From the NCBI GenBank assembly GCA_018296165.2, contig JACKQL020000017.1, forward strand, positions 682,001 to 746,000: a DNA stretch of 64,000 bases. Direction: 5' to 3'. Positions 46,727-57,243 of this stretch are shown piece by piece (the stretch's first letter is position 1; every line of letters starts with the position of its first letter). The translations under genes were made by a program, and so were the position numbers. Below the pieces are notes generated by a model. That model was not told where the DNA came from. It saw nothing but the letters and a program-made list of their open reading frames with translations, and made no database searches. This DNA is from Termitomyces sp. T153 (Eukaryota; Basidiomycota; Agaricomycetes; Agaricales; Lyophyllaceae).

Positions 46727-46741
46727 GGTTATGGGAGAGTG
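46727..46741 (+). other. copia primer binding site
   Basis: GGTTATGGGAGAGTG follows the 5' LTR directly. GGTTATGGG is the start of the site used by copia-type elements that prime with a half molecule of initiator methionine tRNA cut in the anticodon loop. The match is to that known class; the host tRNA is not in the window. Confidence 0.6.
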
Positions 46742-46945
46742 CTGTTCCATATACTGATATACAACTCTGCAACCAAGACCCAAAAGTTTTTTTTGCCTAC
46801 GTGGACTGCTTGTCTGATATTCATGGGCCACTGCCTGATATTACTGTTTGATAGCCAAGGGCTATTGCATTGTGTGTTGCCTCTACCCTGAGGACACACA
46901 CTGTTCTGGTTCTGTGCTAATCTATCCACAACTGCAATTGCTGCG

Positions 46946-48215
46946 ATGGCACTGAGTGGGAAGACTAGTGAACATTCCCAGCCTGTCACTGATGTTGAGG
47001 CAGCAGAGATGCATCGAGTCAACAGTTTGGGGGCACCAATCATTGCCCAGATTAAGGTTTCACTTTGCTACTCTGGGGAGGTACTTGTGAAGGATGATGG
47101 GAAGTGGATGCCATGGTCCAAGTACATGAAGCTGGAACTTACAATGTTGGGACTATATGAGTACATCTTTGACCCTCCTGAGCTCCAACATAAACTGCAC
47201 AAACTGTGCACATTCCAGAATTGGCAATCAAACAATCATCTTGCCTACTCTTTCCTGATGCTGGGCCTGTCTGAATCTGAGCAGAACCTGGCTGATGACT
47301 CCATTGATGCACAGGCCCTGTGGGAGTACCTGCAGATGTGCCATGGCAGGGCAGGCCCAGTCCAGCAGGTCCACCTGCTACAGGAGGTGCTGACTACAAA
47401 ATGCACCCCAGCAGAGCTATTTATGAGAAATTCAACTATGCATTTGACATGGGCATTGTAACCAAAGACCTCTTACAATCTATTGCCGCTTTATCCTCAC
47501 TCTCTGACAACTCCCTCTATGTGAATGTGAGATCAATCATTTCTTGTGACCTTGCAGCAGCCACTGCAGCTTCCCCTTATGGCCCAGATGACATCCACCA
47601 TTTCCTGGAGAATGAACAGATGCTGTACGCCACTGATGGCCTGCCCAATTTGTCACCCACTGCCTTGGTGGCCTGAACCACCAACCAGCATGATGACTTG
47701 ACTTGTGACGCATGCAAGGCTCATGGATGCCCTACCTAGACAGGTCATACTAAGCCTTGGTGCATCTTGGAGGGCAGAGGCATGGCTGGGAAGACCTTGG
47801 AGGAGGCACAAACTGTGCACATAGCCCACTATAAGGCCTGGAGGGAGAATAAAGACAAGAAGAAAGGTGTGACAAAACTCACATTCACCCCAGCTGGTGG
47901 TACAGCATTCACAGTGGAGGGGGACTCAGATGCCCTTGCTGCATACATTATGAGTCAGGCAGGCAAAGCTCCAGCTGTGGCTTTGAAGTTGGAATTTGTG
48001 GGCCTGGCATCAGATATGATCCCCAGTGTTGACAAGCTTACCACTGCTGAGAGCCTTGAGGTCGACACATGGGTAGTGCTGGAGGAGGAGCCTAGAGCAA
48101 ATGTCAACTGGAAGGACTATATAGACACTGAGACAACACTTTCCAGCACCACCACCACTATGCTTGATGCTTACCCATTCTACCTGGACTCTGGTGTGAC
48201 AGTCCATGTCTCATG
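46946..48215 (+). pseudogene. gag: copia gag and start of protease
   Basis: ATG at 46946 (MALSGKTSEHSQPVTDVEAA). The helical Gag domain is open to 47461, but the true frame switches near 47420 and continues (YEKFNYAFDMGIVTKDLLQS) to a TGA at 47674. It reads on through a Cys/His cluster (CDACKAHGC, TAG, then GHTKPWC at about 47705-47763), the nucleocapsid finger, and through MAGKTLEEAQTVH to the protease active site FYLDSGVTVHVS at about 48178-48213. The Asp-Ser-Gly is intact, but a TGA follows at once. Confidence 0.85.
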
Positions 48216-49817
48216 ATATGCCTCTGATTTTGAGACTATGATACCCATTTCCAAGTCAATTTGAGGTATAGGTAAATCAGCAATATCTGCTACTGCAACA
48301 GGAAAAATTTGTTTACCTCTTGCTGACAGTTCCTACCTCACATTGGACAATGTGCTGCTTGTTCCAAAGGTGACTGTTTGACTCCTGTCAATCAGCTCAA
48401 TGGCAAAGAAAGCCAGGATCTTTATAACCTTTGACAATGTTGAAGCAATGCTATTTGAAAGGAACATAAAGAAGCTGGTTGCAAATGGAACACTGATCGC
48501 TATGCAAAACTTATACACATTAAACCTTTGAGATGAAACTGCACTTGCAGTCCACACATTGCCCAACATCACAACATGGCACTGCCGCCTGGGCCATGCC
48601 AATTACCAGACAATCATTGAGATGGCAAAGTCTGGGATGATTGAAGGTATGCCATCCACCTTCCCTACCAAACCTCCAAAATGTGATGAGTGTATCCTTG
48701 GCAAGCAGGAAAGGACACCTGTTCCAAAGGTCAGGGAGGAGGGTATTGGGCATAGAGCAATGTGGCAACTAGGGATTGTATGAGTAGATTTGACTGGAAA
48801 ACAGGATATAATGTTGTGCACCAAAAATAATTATGTCATGAATATAGTCAATGACTATATGAACAAACCATGGTCTATACCATTGAGGCTAAAGAGTGAC
48901 ACTTTCAGCAAACTGAAGTCATGGATACTTGCCTGACAAGTCAAAACAGGTCTCAAGGTCAGATCTTATGGTGAGGAAATGACTCTGAAATTGTTGCAAA
49001 GGATAATGAGGCATGGTTCCATTCTGAAGGTATAACAACCCAATGTGGAGCAATATACACCTCAGCACACATGGGATGCATAGAACAGATGCACCACACT
49101 CTAATGGGAAAAAGCATTGTGGTGTGCTTATATGCCAAGTGCCCACCATTCCTGTGAGACAAGTTCTACTTGACAGCAGCTCACCTTCACAGAAAGATGA
49201 AAACATCAGCCATAAATGATGCCACTCCTGACAAACTGTGGTATGGAAGATGACCAAACTACCTGTACATCCACAAAATCAGCTGCCATGTATTTGTCTT
49301 GATCCTGGGTAAAAGTAACCCAAAGATCTATGAGAGATCCATTGAGTGTGTATTGATTTGGTATGACCAGAAAGCAAAAGCATACAGGTGCTACAATAGA
49401 GCCTCAAAACAAGTGTACAGTACACACCATGTAAGATTCATCAAACACCATAATGACAACACTGCCAACAGTTCAGTCCCTCAGTATATACCCCCAGACC
49501 ATCCAGATGCCCCAACAATTGAGACTATTTCAAAAAAAGCAAAGGATCAGCCTTTTGTCATTGAAAATAATGATGAAGGACCCAACTGGGTCACAAATCT
49601 GCTGGAGGTACCTACCAACCATATACCCAATGACAACAACAAGTGGGTGATTGCTGAAGCTGCACCAGCACAAGAACCATTGTGTAGATCTACTTGGATC
49701 CCAATACCCACAGCAAAGAGTAGACCAGATGATATACCTGAAATGAGGGTGCAGCAAGCAGTAAGGGAATCCAGGGAGTCAGCTGAGCAGATATGGGCAG
49801 TGAAGGCAGAATGTTGA
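48216..49817 (+). pseudogene. copia protease end and integrase
   Basis: In one plus-strand frame broken by TGA stops (for example near 48262, 48378, 48529, 48779 and 48937): protease end, the GAG-pre-integrase zinc domain (WHCRLGHANYQTI, then CDECILGKQ, 48574-48714), and the integrase core with first Asp in VDLTGK (about 48785). The core shifts frame near 48960. The second Asp appears in DNEAW (about 49003) and the Glu in CIEQMHHTLMGK (about 49078). The C-terminal part (ILGKSNPKIYERSIECVLIW, to VRFIKHHND) is open from 49299 and runs into an acidic linker to 49817. Confidence 0.88.
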
Positions 49818-49823
49818 CAGGCT

Positions 49824-51542
49824 ATGGACAAACTTCATCATGGTGGAGACCTAGGTGACCAGCAAGAAGTGATGGATGAGAATCTTGATCTAGATCAGGT
49901 GTTGGCCATGTTAAACGTGCTCAAGGATGAACCGGTTATAAACATGGATGATGTTGATCCAGAGGTACTGAGGACATGGAACCAAGCACAGGCAAGCACA
50001 GACACATTACGATGGAAGGCAGCATATGAAAACAAACTCTGATCCCTGAAGGACATGGGAGTCTTTAAACTAATACCAAGAGAGGAAGTACCTACTGGTC
50101 ATAGAATCCATTGTGGTCAACTTGTCTTTGCACTTAAGCATGATGAGAAAGGAAAAATTGTATGCTTCAAGGTACGGCATGTCTTGCAGGGCTTCAACCA
50201 AATATATGGGAAGGAATACACCAAGACCACCTCACCAACTGTGTGCACAGAATCCTGGCAAACACTACTCCATCTGGCAGCAATGCAGGGTTGGGATGCA
50301 ATGCAGGTTGATGTTAAGACAGCCTTCCTATATGGCATACTGCCTAAAGTAGAGATGACTTACATGGAACAACCAAAAGACTTTGAGGAGCCAGGGAAGA
50401 AAGATTATGTGTGCAAGCTCGAGAGAGGCCTCTATGGGATGAAGCAAGATGGTAAAATTTGGAACCAAATGCTCAACAAAAACATGGTTGAGAAATGGGG
50501 TTTCACAAGACTAGCGTGTGAGTCCTGTGTATATTACAGGAAGTCTGACCATGGAACAGTCATTGTGGCTGTCCACATTGATGACTTTCTATCAATTGCG
50601 AGTTCTAAAGAGGCAAATGCACACTTCAAATCCCAGTTGCAGGAGACTTGGATGATTTCTGACTTGGGAGTGCCATGACAAATTGTAGGAATTGCCATAG
50701 ATTGGGACAGAGAGAATCGTGCAGTTTACCTTTCCCAAACTTCCATTGTTGACAAATTAATTTCTCAATTTGGCCAGAAAAATGCCAATCCCCTTTCTCT
50801 ACCAATGGAACTGGGCTTGAAACTATGGTGGACAGACTACTCAAAGATGGACCAGAAGGAACACAATGCAATAGCCAAGATCCCTTATTGACAACTGGTC
50901 AGGGGCTTGATTTGGCTTGCCATATCTTCAAGGCCAGACATACAATATGCTGTTCAACAGCTTAGTCAATACTTCGACTCCTACTCAGTACCACACTGGA
51001 ATGCAGCAATTTGGGTCCTTTGTTACTTAAAAGGGACTAGGAATTTCAGACTATGTCTGGGTGGACCGTCTCCCATTTCTCTATCCGGGTTTACCAATTC
51101 TGACTGGGCAAATTGCCTCGATACACAGTGAAGTGTAGGGGGATATGCTTGGTCCCTTGGATCAGGTGTTATCTCGTGGGCATCACGCAAGCAGAAGACA
51201 GTTGCGGCATCCTCTTGCGAGGCCAAATACATGGCTGCTTTTGAAGCAGCGCAAGAGTGCATCTGGTTACGAACACTTCTTCGCGCAATTGGCTACAATA
51301 TACTGGATGCAACGGCCATTATGTGTGATAATAATGCCGCAATAAACCTATCTGAAGACCCGTTGCTGTACTCTCAAGTTAAGCATGTTGACATCAAATA
51401 CCACTTCCTACAGGAAAGGGTGGAGTCAAAGGAACTTGTCATACGATACATCAATACAAAGGACAACGTTGCAGACTTGTTTACGAAACCACTCCCCCTA
51501 CCATGGTTCTCCCACCTTCGATGGATTTTTGGCCTATCTTAG
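49824..51542 (+). pseudogene. copia reverse transcriptase and RNase H
   Basis: Linker 49824-50042, then RT 50055-50678 (VRHVLQGFNQIYGKEYTKT, DAMQVDVKTAFLYGIL, KLERGLYGMKQ) with catalytic HIDD in AVHIDDFLSIAS at about 50570-50605 in place of the usual YVDD. TGA stops at 50679, 50888 and 51129 each sit where Arg (CGA) is expected. RNase H: DSDWANCLD-like NSDWANC at about 51096, then the intact SCEAKYMAAFEAAQECIWL, DNNAAINLSED and KHVDIKYHFL to the stop at 51540. The end from 51145 is undamaged and CpG-rich. Confidence 0.9.
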
Positions 51543-51586
51543 CCATGATTCCTTGCAAGGAGGAGCTCGCTAGTACGCCACTTGCG

Positions 51587-51908
51587 GTGAGGAGGAGTGT
51601 TGGACGCCAGTAGTATGCACCGTAAGCGGTGTATCTAAGTACCCGGAAAAGGGTCGATATAATGAGTATATCATTCACCCTGAACACGGCTAAACATATA
51701 TATATATATACAGACCATATAGCTATGTTACCCTCAGTCAAGTATACAAGACTGAGGGTGAGTAGCACACATACCTATGAATGGCCACATACTTACAGCT
51801 ATTCCTACTATAGTACTTACTCATGTGCTATAGGTAGGATTAATACACACAGTCAAGTATACGAGACTGAGGTACTTACTCGTGTGCTATAGGTCTTGGC
51901 TATTAACA
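51587..51908 (+). repeat. copia polypurine tract and 3' LTR (311 bp)
   Basis: Purine run GGTGAGGAGGAG ends at 51597, directly before TGTTGGACGCC. The LTR ends CTATTAACA at 51908. It retains eight CpGs that the 5' LTR has lost. It is otherwise nearly identical to the 5' LTR, including the TA microsatellite and the CAGTCAAGTATAC repeats. Confidence 0.93.
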
Positions 51909-52126
51909 TCCAGGCCATTGACATTGAATCCCTCATGAATCACTTCATCATGTACAGGTCCACCAGTTGGGACTTGGAAGGGTTCGCCATGCAGATTATG
52001 TGCGCGTTGCTGATCTCTTTCCCGATGCTTGCGTATAGTTGTCTTCGTTTGGTAGGTGAAACCTCCAGGTGCAGTCGAGCAACGAGTACATTGACAGGGA
52101 ATCCTTAGAAGAGCCTGAGAGGACAT
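51909..52126 (-). pseudogene. N-terminal part of the gene interrupted by copia
   Basis: ATG at 52126: MSSQALLRIPCQCTRCSTAP, then KHRERDQQRAHNLHGE and DEVIHEGFNVNGL to the insertion point. The CxCxxC plus His cluster suggests a zinc-binding N-terminus as found in transposon-associated proteins of mushrooms. The frame passes straight into 46413 and below once the copia element and one TSD copy are removed. This half is CpG-normal, its other half CpG-poor. Confidence 0.5.
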
Positions 52127-52560
52127 TAGACACAATGAAAAAGTAGTGATAGAGAGGGAACCACGTTGCGATGCATGTCACATGCATATGCGCATGCTTC
52201 AGCTAGCGCTCGTACTAGTACTTAAGCTTAGAAGTTCGCAATAATGTATATCAGAGATATTGACTTGAGCAAAATCTATAGGATATACATTGTTCTACAT
52301 TCCGCTACATGGAAAATGTTGAGAAGGAGAATGGTAAGAACATTGTGAGAAATTTTGAAAATCTTCGAAAATAGTCTTCATGCGAAATTTCGGACTTTGC
52401 GCTGTGAACAAGTGATCGCACGCGTATTTGTCGCAGTGAAAACTAATCTGTTTGTCTACGACAGCCTGAGGTCATTGTATACTATCTTGAAGGCATCTTG
52501 TAATTAACGGTACATGTTGGTCATCGTTGCTCGAGATACCGACCCCAATGCATTGTAGTC
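52127..52560. other. Host intergenic DNA
   Basis: CpG-normal sequence between the interrupted gene and the 3' end of the receptor-like gene. No feature is recognised. Confidence 0.4.
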
Positions 52561-53998
52561 TCAATACGCTGACATCCTTCGATAGGAGATTCTTGCGTCA
52601 ACTTTCAGTCGAAATGAATCAGTTGAAGAATCATCAGGATTCTGCTTTCCCCAGAACACCCATGCTTGCAGAATATCCTTTCATCACCCAGAATTTAGTC
52701 ACAACTATACTTCTCGTGAAAAAAATCCTCACCCTTTGGGTTCCGAAGACAAGGGCAGCTAATGTGGGGACTTTGCGAGGTTTATTTATTGGAACTTATG
52801 TGAGAGGAAGGTGGATGGCTTACTGACGATCAGAGTGATAGCCCAACCTGCTGTATTATCACCTAAGCGATAAACTGCAGACATATCCAACCTAACACGT
52901 ATTACCAAATCTATTGTCTCAGAACAATCAATTTTCCACCTACCCTGCAGCTATAAATGACATAGCGGTAAAGATTGACATCCGAACAAACATGGAAAGT
53001 GATAGGTATGGTTTTTCTGAGGTCACTGACATTTTGAAAGCACTCCAATGACGGCGAAGTATGATCGCTGTATGTACTTTAAAAAACCCATGTTAACCTG
53101 TATTACTAAAGAGCCGGAAAGAAAACATCTACCCTTGACAGCAATAATCGCCACAAATGCAACAAAGATAGTGACCGCTGACACAACAAATCTGTAAAAA
53201 GACCTGCTTGCGTCTTGTGCAAAAGGAACATGTGTGAAATTCGACGTACGGTGTCTGGTTTTTGACGAAGCAGTAGAAATGGTTTCCGTTGCGTCTCACC
53301 ACAGAAGGATCGCTGATCAACTGGAGAGAGAGAAACAGACAACATATAAGCACAGGATCCATGCATTAAGTTCAATCGGCAATCACCAGTAATGTGATAT
53401 AGATCAACAGGCCAAAGGCGATCCAAGGGATTGCTAAAAGCTGAAAGACCTTCAGTCCTTTGCCAAATATTGTCGCAAGTCAACAACATTACCATTCTGA
53501 AAACCAAATGATTCGGGGCTTTCTTACCGAACGTCAGAGAAGACACCAAGATGTAGTACTATCATGGATGTTGTTAAGGGAAAGTCACCGTGAAAATAAA
53601 AATGGGTTTGCGGACATCAATGACTAGACATGTGTGACCAAGAGCACACCTGGGAGAACTCTAATCAACAACGGTCGTCATCAGAACGAGTCGACGTACA
53701 TCGGCGGAGCGGCGTAGATCAACACAGCCTGAGCCAAACACCTTCCATAAGGTGGTTCCGGTCCAATTTGATGGCCTACGATCATTAGGTATGTGATGGA
53801 ATAGATCATCCACGAGATGATCAAACTGAACCAGCCGTTACGTCGGCGAATACGAGGAGACCAGAGCGCCGGCGCTAGCACCCCCGCGTTGAGAAAAAGC
53901 CCTAGAAATGCGAACGTGTTGAAGACCCCCAATTCCACATAGAGTGTATGGTTGTCTTTCAAGTAAAAAGACGAAAGAATGCCAGGGATGGTCGACAT
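52561..53998 (-). CDS. Seven-helix receptor-like membrane protein, multi-exon
   Basis: Starts at ATG 53998 (MSTIPGILSSFYLKDNHTLY). Exon 1 gives ELGVFNTFAFLGLFLNAGV, GWFSLIISWMIYSITYLMIV and GPEPPYGRCLAQAVLIYAAP, ending before GTACGT at about 53692. Later exons give MIVLHLGVFSDVR, FQLLAIPWIAFGLLIYITLL, ISDPSVVRRNGNHFYCFVKN, a 58 bp intron, FVVSAVTIFVAFVAIIAVK, HWSAFKMSVTSEKPYLSLSM, FVRMSIFTAMSFIAAG, RLGDNTAGWAITLI, ALVFGTQ and a last exon WVFWGKQNPDDSSTDSF with a TGA at 52563-52561. This is a basidiomycete family of seven-helix proteins resembling G-protein-coupled receptors. Ligand and coupling are unknown. Exon borders in the middle are tentative; no definite disabling change is seen. Confidence 0.7.
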
Positions 53999-54532
53999 CA
54001 CAAAATAACAAATAGTACAAAGAGGCCTAAGAGGAAGAAAATGGTAAGAGAAATAGGATATGGTGAGGTGCCCTCTAAGACTACCGAGATATATAGTTTA
54101 CCGTGAGAGACTCGGAAAATGCCATCGCATGATGGTTGCAATAGAGCACTAAGGAGTTCTTACAATCAATAAAATAAATAAGATAGGGATCATGATCGTG
54201 CCAATTGCATCAAGAGATTGTCGCGATTCACACAGGATATTATGATATCTTGTGAGAGCAACATCAGGAAAACGGACTTTTCTAGATATTGTCAGGCGGC
54301 ACGACCGTGAGAGGCGAAAATTGATGGCTGCGGATAATAGGTAGATCGAGGCATATCTTGTGCGTCATAAAGACGTTGTAATGATTTTTAGTGTATCACT
54401 GCCTTCAGATTGAGGTACAAATGACATTGTCCCAGCTTTCTTTCAGAGTATTGATCATCATAATTACACAAGATGAATCAATATATACATCTACCAATTT
54501 ATATCTGGTATTACTAGTAGGATATAATGCAA
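53999..54532. promoter_or_regulatory. Upstream region of the receptor-like gene
   Basis: CpG-normal DNA with no frame of interest, ending where CpG-poor transposon DNA begins near 54.5 kb. No specific promoter element could be assigned. Confidence 0.3.
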
Positions 54533-55341
54533 TCATATACGCATGGTGAGGCATTGGTTGAACAAGATCGAAGTATGGTACCAAGGCAACAAATATGAGG
54601 TGCTACTGCTGTCAGAGGGAGTGGAACTCAAAGGACAACATAAACTGAGTACAGGAATGGGTAGGATGAATAAAACAAATGCAACCAAGACGCAAGGCAC
54701 CAAGGCCACAATGATCAAAAATACAGTGAGGAATACACTAAGTTCAAGGGAGTGAAGTAGAGTGGGATTAATGTGATTTTTGAAATGACGGCTGCTTGGC
54801 ATTTGCAGTGTTTCTGTTTTGTCAACTTTACCAATGAGGTAAAAAATGATGGCACAAGGGCATACTCACAAGTAATACTGAACAACCAATCCGGCCGAAA
54901 ACCAAGGCTAATGGGGCTGAAATGAATGAACAAAGACAAGGAAAAAAGAACATGAACTGCATGAAACAATTTATGGGTGTATGGCCCTTCAGGAATCGCC
55001 ATAACACTCAGCATCATTCTGCATGATAGTAAGCATATGAAACTTGTTAGAGAAGGGCAAAAGAATACTTATGCTCCTAATGCTACATACTAGTAAAGTT
55101 CAGCATCATAATAGCCAGATGTTTGGACCAAAATGTCCACTCTTGCCTGCTCAGTCTCTGCTTTCTCCATACTACTGGAGGCCAACCCCCACATTTTGAC
55201 TGAGAAGCCTAATGTTGCGGTGAAGGGAAGCAAGTTGATCATGCATGTGAGTAGTGTGAGTGTAGTGCTACATAAAACAAGAATGTTGACTGTAGCTCTA
55301 TAACAAATAGACTTTAAATCTTTGTTGAAATCATGTCTCAC
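54533..55341 (-). pseudogene. Possible membrane-protein gene relic
   Basis: Three minus-strand pieces with hydrophobic runs: 55341-55090 (VNILVLCSTTLTLLTCMINL, then KAETEQARVDILVQ), 55017-54830 (FRPDWLFSITCE before a GTGAGTATG donor-like site), and 54802-54533 (SVFLTVFLIIVALVPCVLVA). They could be exons of one multi-helix protein. No family is recognised, and the CpG-poor composition suggests an old, silenced sequence. Confidence 0.25.
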
Positions 55342-56525
55342 AACAGCCTATGAAGGGAGTGGTACACATGCAAACAGAGACTGCACCACAACAAAACAAG
55401 AAACAGTGAGTGGCCTGTACAAAGGATATCCAGTTTCACTGTTGATTTTGCCAAATTGATATCCACAATTCTGAACAGACCATTATACCATGACATTGAT
55501 TTTGCAGCCTGCAATGAATCTCCACTTTTATACTCTTTCTGGTGATTTGTTGTAGACAACCTCACTCAATCACCAATATTCAACTCAAAATTTTCCCTCT
55601 GTCCCCAATTTGCTTGGTGAGCTTGTGAAATCTTTGCATTCAACAGGTTGTCCTTTGCCTCTGCAATGTCAGCCTGCAACCTCCTCAACATTTCCATGAC
55701 CTCAACAACCACAGCCAAATTTGGTAGCCCAGCAGCCTCAACCAATGGTGGCAATAGTCTGGGACTCCTACCAATTTTCAGGTGGAATGGTGAAAACCCA
55801 TCAAGCTGTTGAACCCATTGACCTGTTGACAGTGTTTATCATTGTAAATCTTACCCTAGTATAGTGCAAACCCATCCCTGCTGATTTTGGTCCATGCACA
55901 AACAAAGCCCTTGTATGATTGTCTTGTTTGAGAACTCACTGCTACCATTGGTTTCCAGATGGAATGTGGTCAACATCTTGACTGACACACCTGTCAATGT
56001 GAGCAGAGCCTTCCAAAATTCTGACATGAACAGTTTATCCCTGTCACACACAATCTCTCTTGTTAAACCATTCTCACAGTACTATTGGTCAAAGAAAAGG
56101 ACTGCAAGATCCTGCATGTTCATGTCCATCCTGCATGGAGCAATCTGAATATCAGATCCAATTCTATCTGTTATTGACATGAAGCCATTGAAACCATCCT
56201 CCTCAGGCAATGGGCCAACAAAATTAATTGCAACCATGTCCCCCCTTGCATCAGGCACCCCTAGCACATGCGATGGTCATGACAGCTTCTGTGTTAAAGC
56301 CTTGTTTTGTTGACAATCTCAGCAAGAAGGTACATATGCCTTCTCCAGATCCTTGTGCCTTTGTGGCTAATAATATGTGTCCCTCAATGCTGTGTAAATC
56401 TTGTCAAATCCAAAGTGCTCCAACATGTCATGCACAAGGCAGTAAATCTGTTCCCAAAGATCATCCATGCTAGGCACACACAAGCAGTTGTTTATAAATC
56501 ACAGGCCATTCATGTTGCAGACCCC
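55342..56525 (-). pseudogene. gypsy integrase fragment, minus strand
   Basis: From 56525 down: zinc-binding domain (HDMLEHFGFDKIYTALRDTY, stop, then SCxDCQ-type SC, stop, DCQQNKAL), core start GDMVAINFVGPLPEEDGF and ITDRIGSDIQIAP (56267-56082), core end CDRDKLFMSEFWKALLTLTG with ETNGSSEFSNKTI (56051-55851), then the linker LRRLQADIAEAKDNLLNAK and C-terminal barrel (55565 down, KSMSWYNGLFRIVDINLAKS). Catalytic Asp, Asp and Glu positions can be followed (NFVGP, SDRDKL-type CDRDKL, NGSSE). The end below 55440 is shifted. It is broken by stops and cut off on the right by LTR DNA. Confidence 0.85.
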
Positions 56526-56541
56526 CTCCATCCCTACTGCC

Positions 56542-56900
56542 TGTCAGGGGACTTCATTTCTGACCTCTGACCTCCATTCCCAACCTCTGTAGCAATCTCC
56601 ACCACTCATTCCAGACCCCCAGAGATCTCTGGAGACCCTCAGAACTTCCTGTGGTTTCTTGTCAACCACCTCCCTAGGGTTAGGGCTAGCTCCAGCCTCT
56701 GTACAGTTGTTCTCACACCTCTGCCCCTTGCTGATGTGCTGCACTGAGCAGCAGGGATCCTTAGACTTGTTCTCTTTGAATTCCCCTCTGCTAGGTGATT
56801 AGTTACTGATTTGTATTGTTGTCTACTCTGCTAATATACTTTGGATTCCCCTCTGCTAGCTGCATGACTCCAATCCATCACTCCAGAGGTTGCCCTTACA
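56542..56900 (-). mobile_element. Solo LTR of the TGTAAGGG/CCCCTGACA family, minus orientation
   Basis: Reads TGTCAGGGGACTTC on the plus strand at its left edge and GGTTGCCCTTACA at its right, the reverse of the copy at 59852-60496, with matching TTTGGATTCCCCTCTGCTAG and GGTTGCCCTTACA blocks. Flanks are CTGCC (56537-56541) and CTTCC (56901-56905), a 4 of 5 target duplication. It forms a large hairpin with the next LTR piece. Confidence 0.65.
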
Positions 56901-56905
56901 CTTCC

Positions 56906-57163
56906 AGACCAGACTCTAAGAGAACAAGTCTAAGGATCCCTGCTGCTTGGCACAGCACATCAGTGGGCAGTGGAGGCATGGGAACTACTGTACAGGTGAC
57001 TGGAGCTACTCCTAACCCTAGAGCAATGTTTGCTGAGGTAATATGGAGAAGTCTGGAGTTCTCTAGAGATCTCTGGGGTTCTGGAAAGAGCCCCAGAGAT
57101 GTTGAACAAGCTGTGGAGGTGCTGGAACCAGTCATGGAGGTTGGAAATGGAAGTCCCCTGACA
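56906..57163 (+). repeat. Truncated LTR of the same family, plus orientation
   Basis: From GAGAACAAGTCTAAGGATCC to GGAAGTCCCCTGACA it is an inverted copy of 56542-56800; the last 16 bases are a perfect reverse complement of the other LTR end. Only the right part is present. It directly precedes the plus-strand gag and may be the remains of its 5' LTR. No clear primer site follows. Confidence 0.5.
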
Positions 57164-57243
57164 GGAAGCCCCTCATAGCCTGCAAGGAACCTCTGAGCCC
57201 CTATCTGTTGCTTCCCCACCAGACTGAAGCACCTGTGGAAGTA

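Larger units (their letters stand above)
46414..51908 (+). mobile_element. Full-length Ty1/copia retrotransposon, TSD TCCAG
   Basis: Complete element of 5495 bp: LTR 46414-46726, primer site, gag, protease, integrase, reverse transcriptase, RNase H in copia order, polypurine tract, LTR 51598-51908. It is flanked by a perfect TCCAG at 46409-46413 and 51909-51913. It inserted in the plus orientation into a minus-strand gene. Coding capacity is lost through TGA stops and frameshifts over most of its length, while the last 0.9 kb is almost undamaged. CpG is scarce up to about 51060 and abundant after it. Confidence 0.95.
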
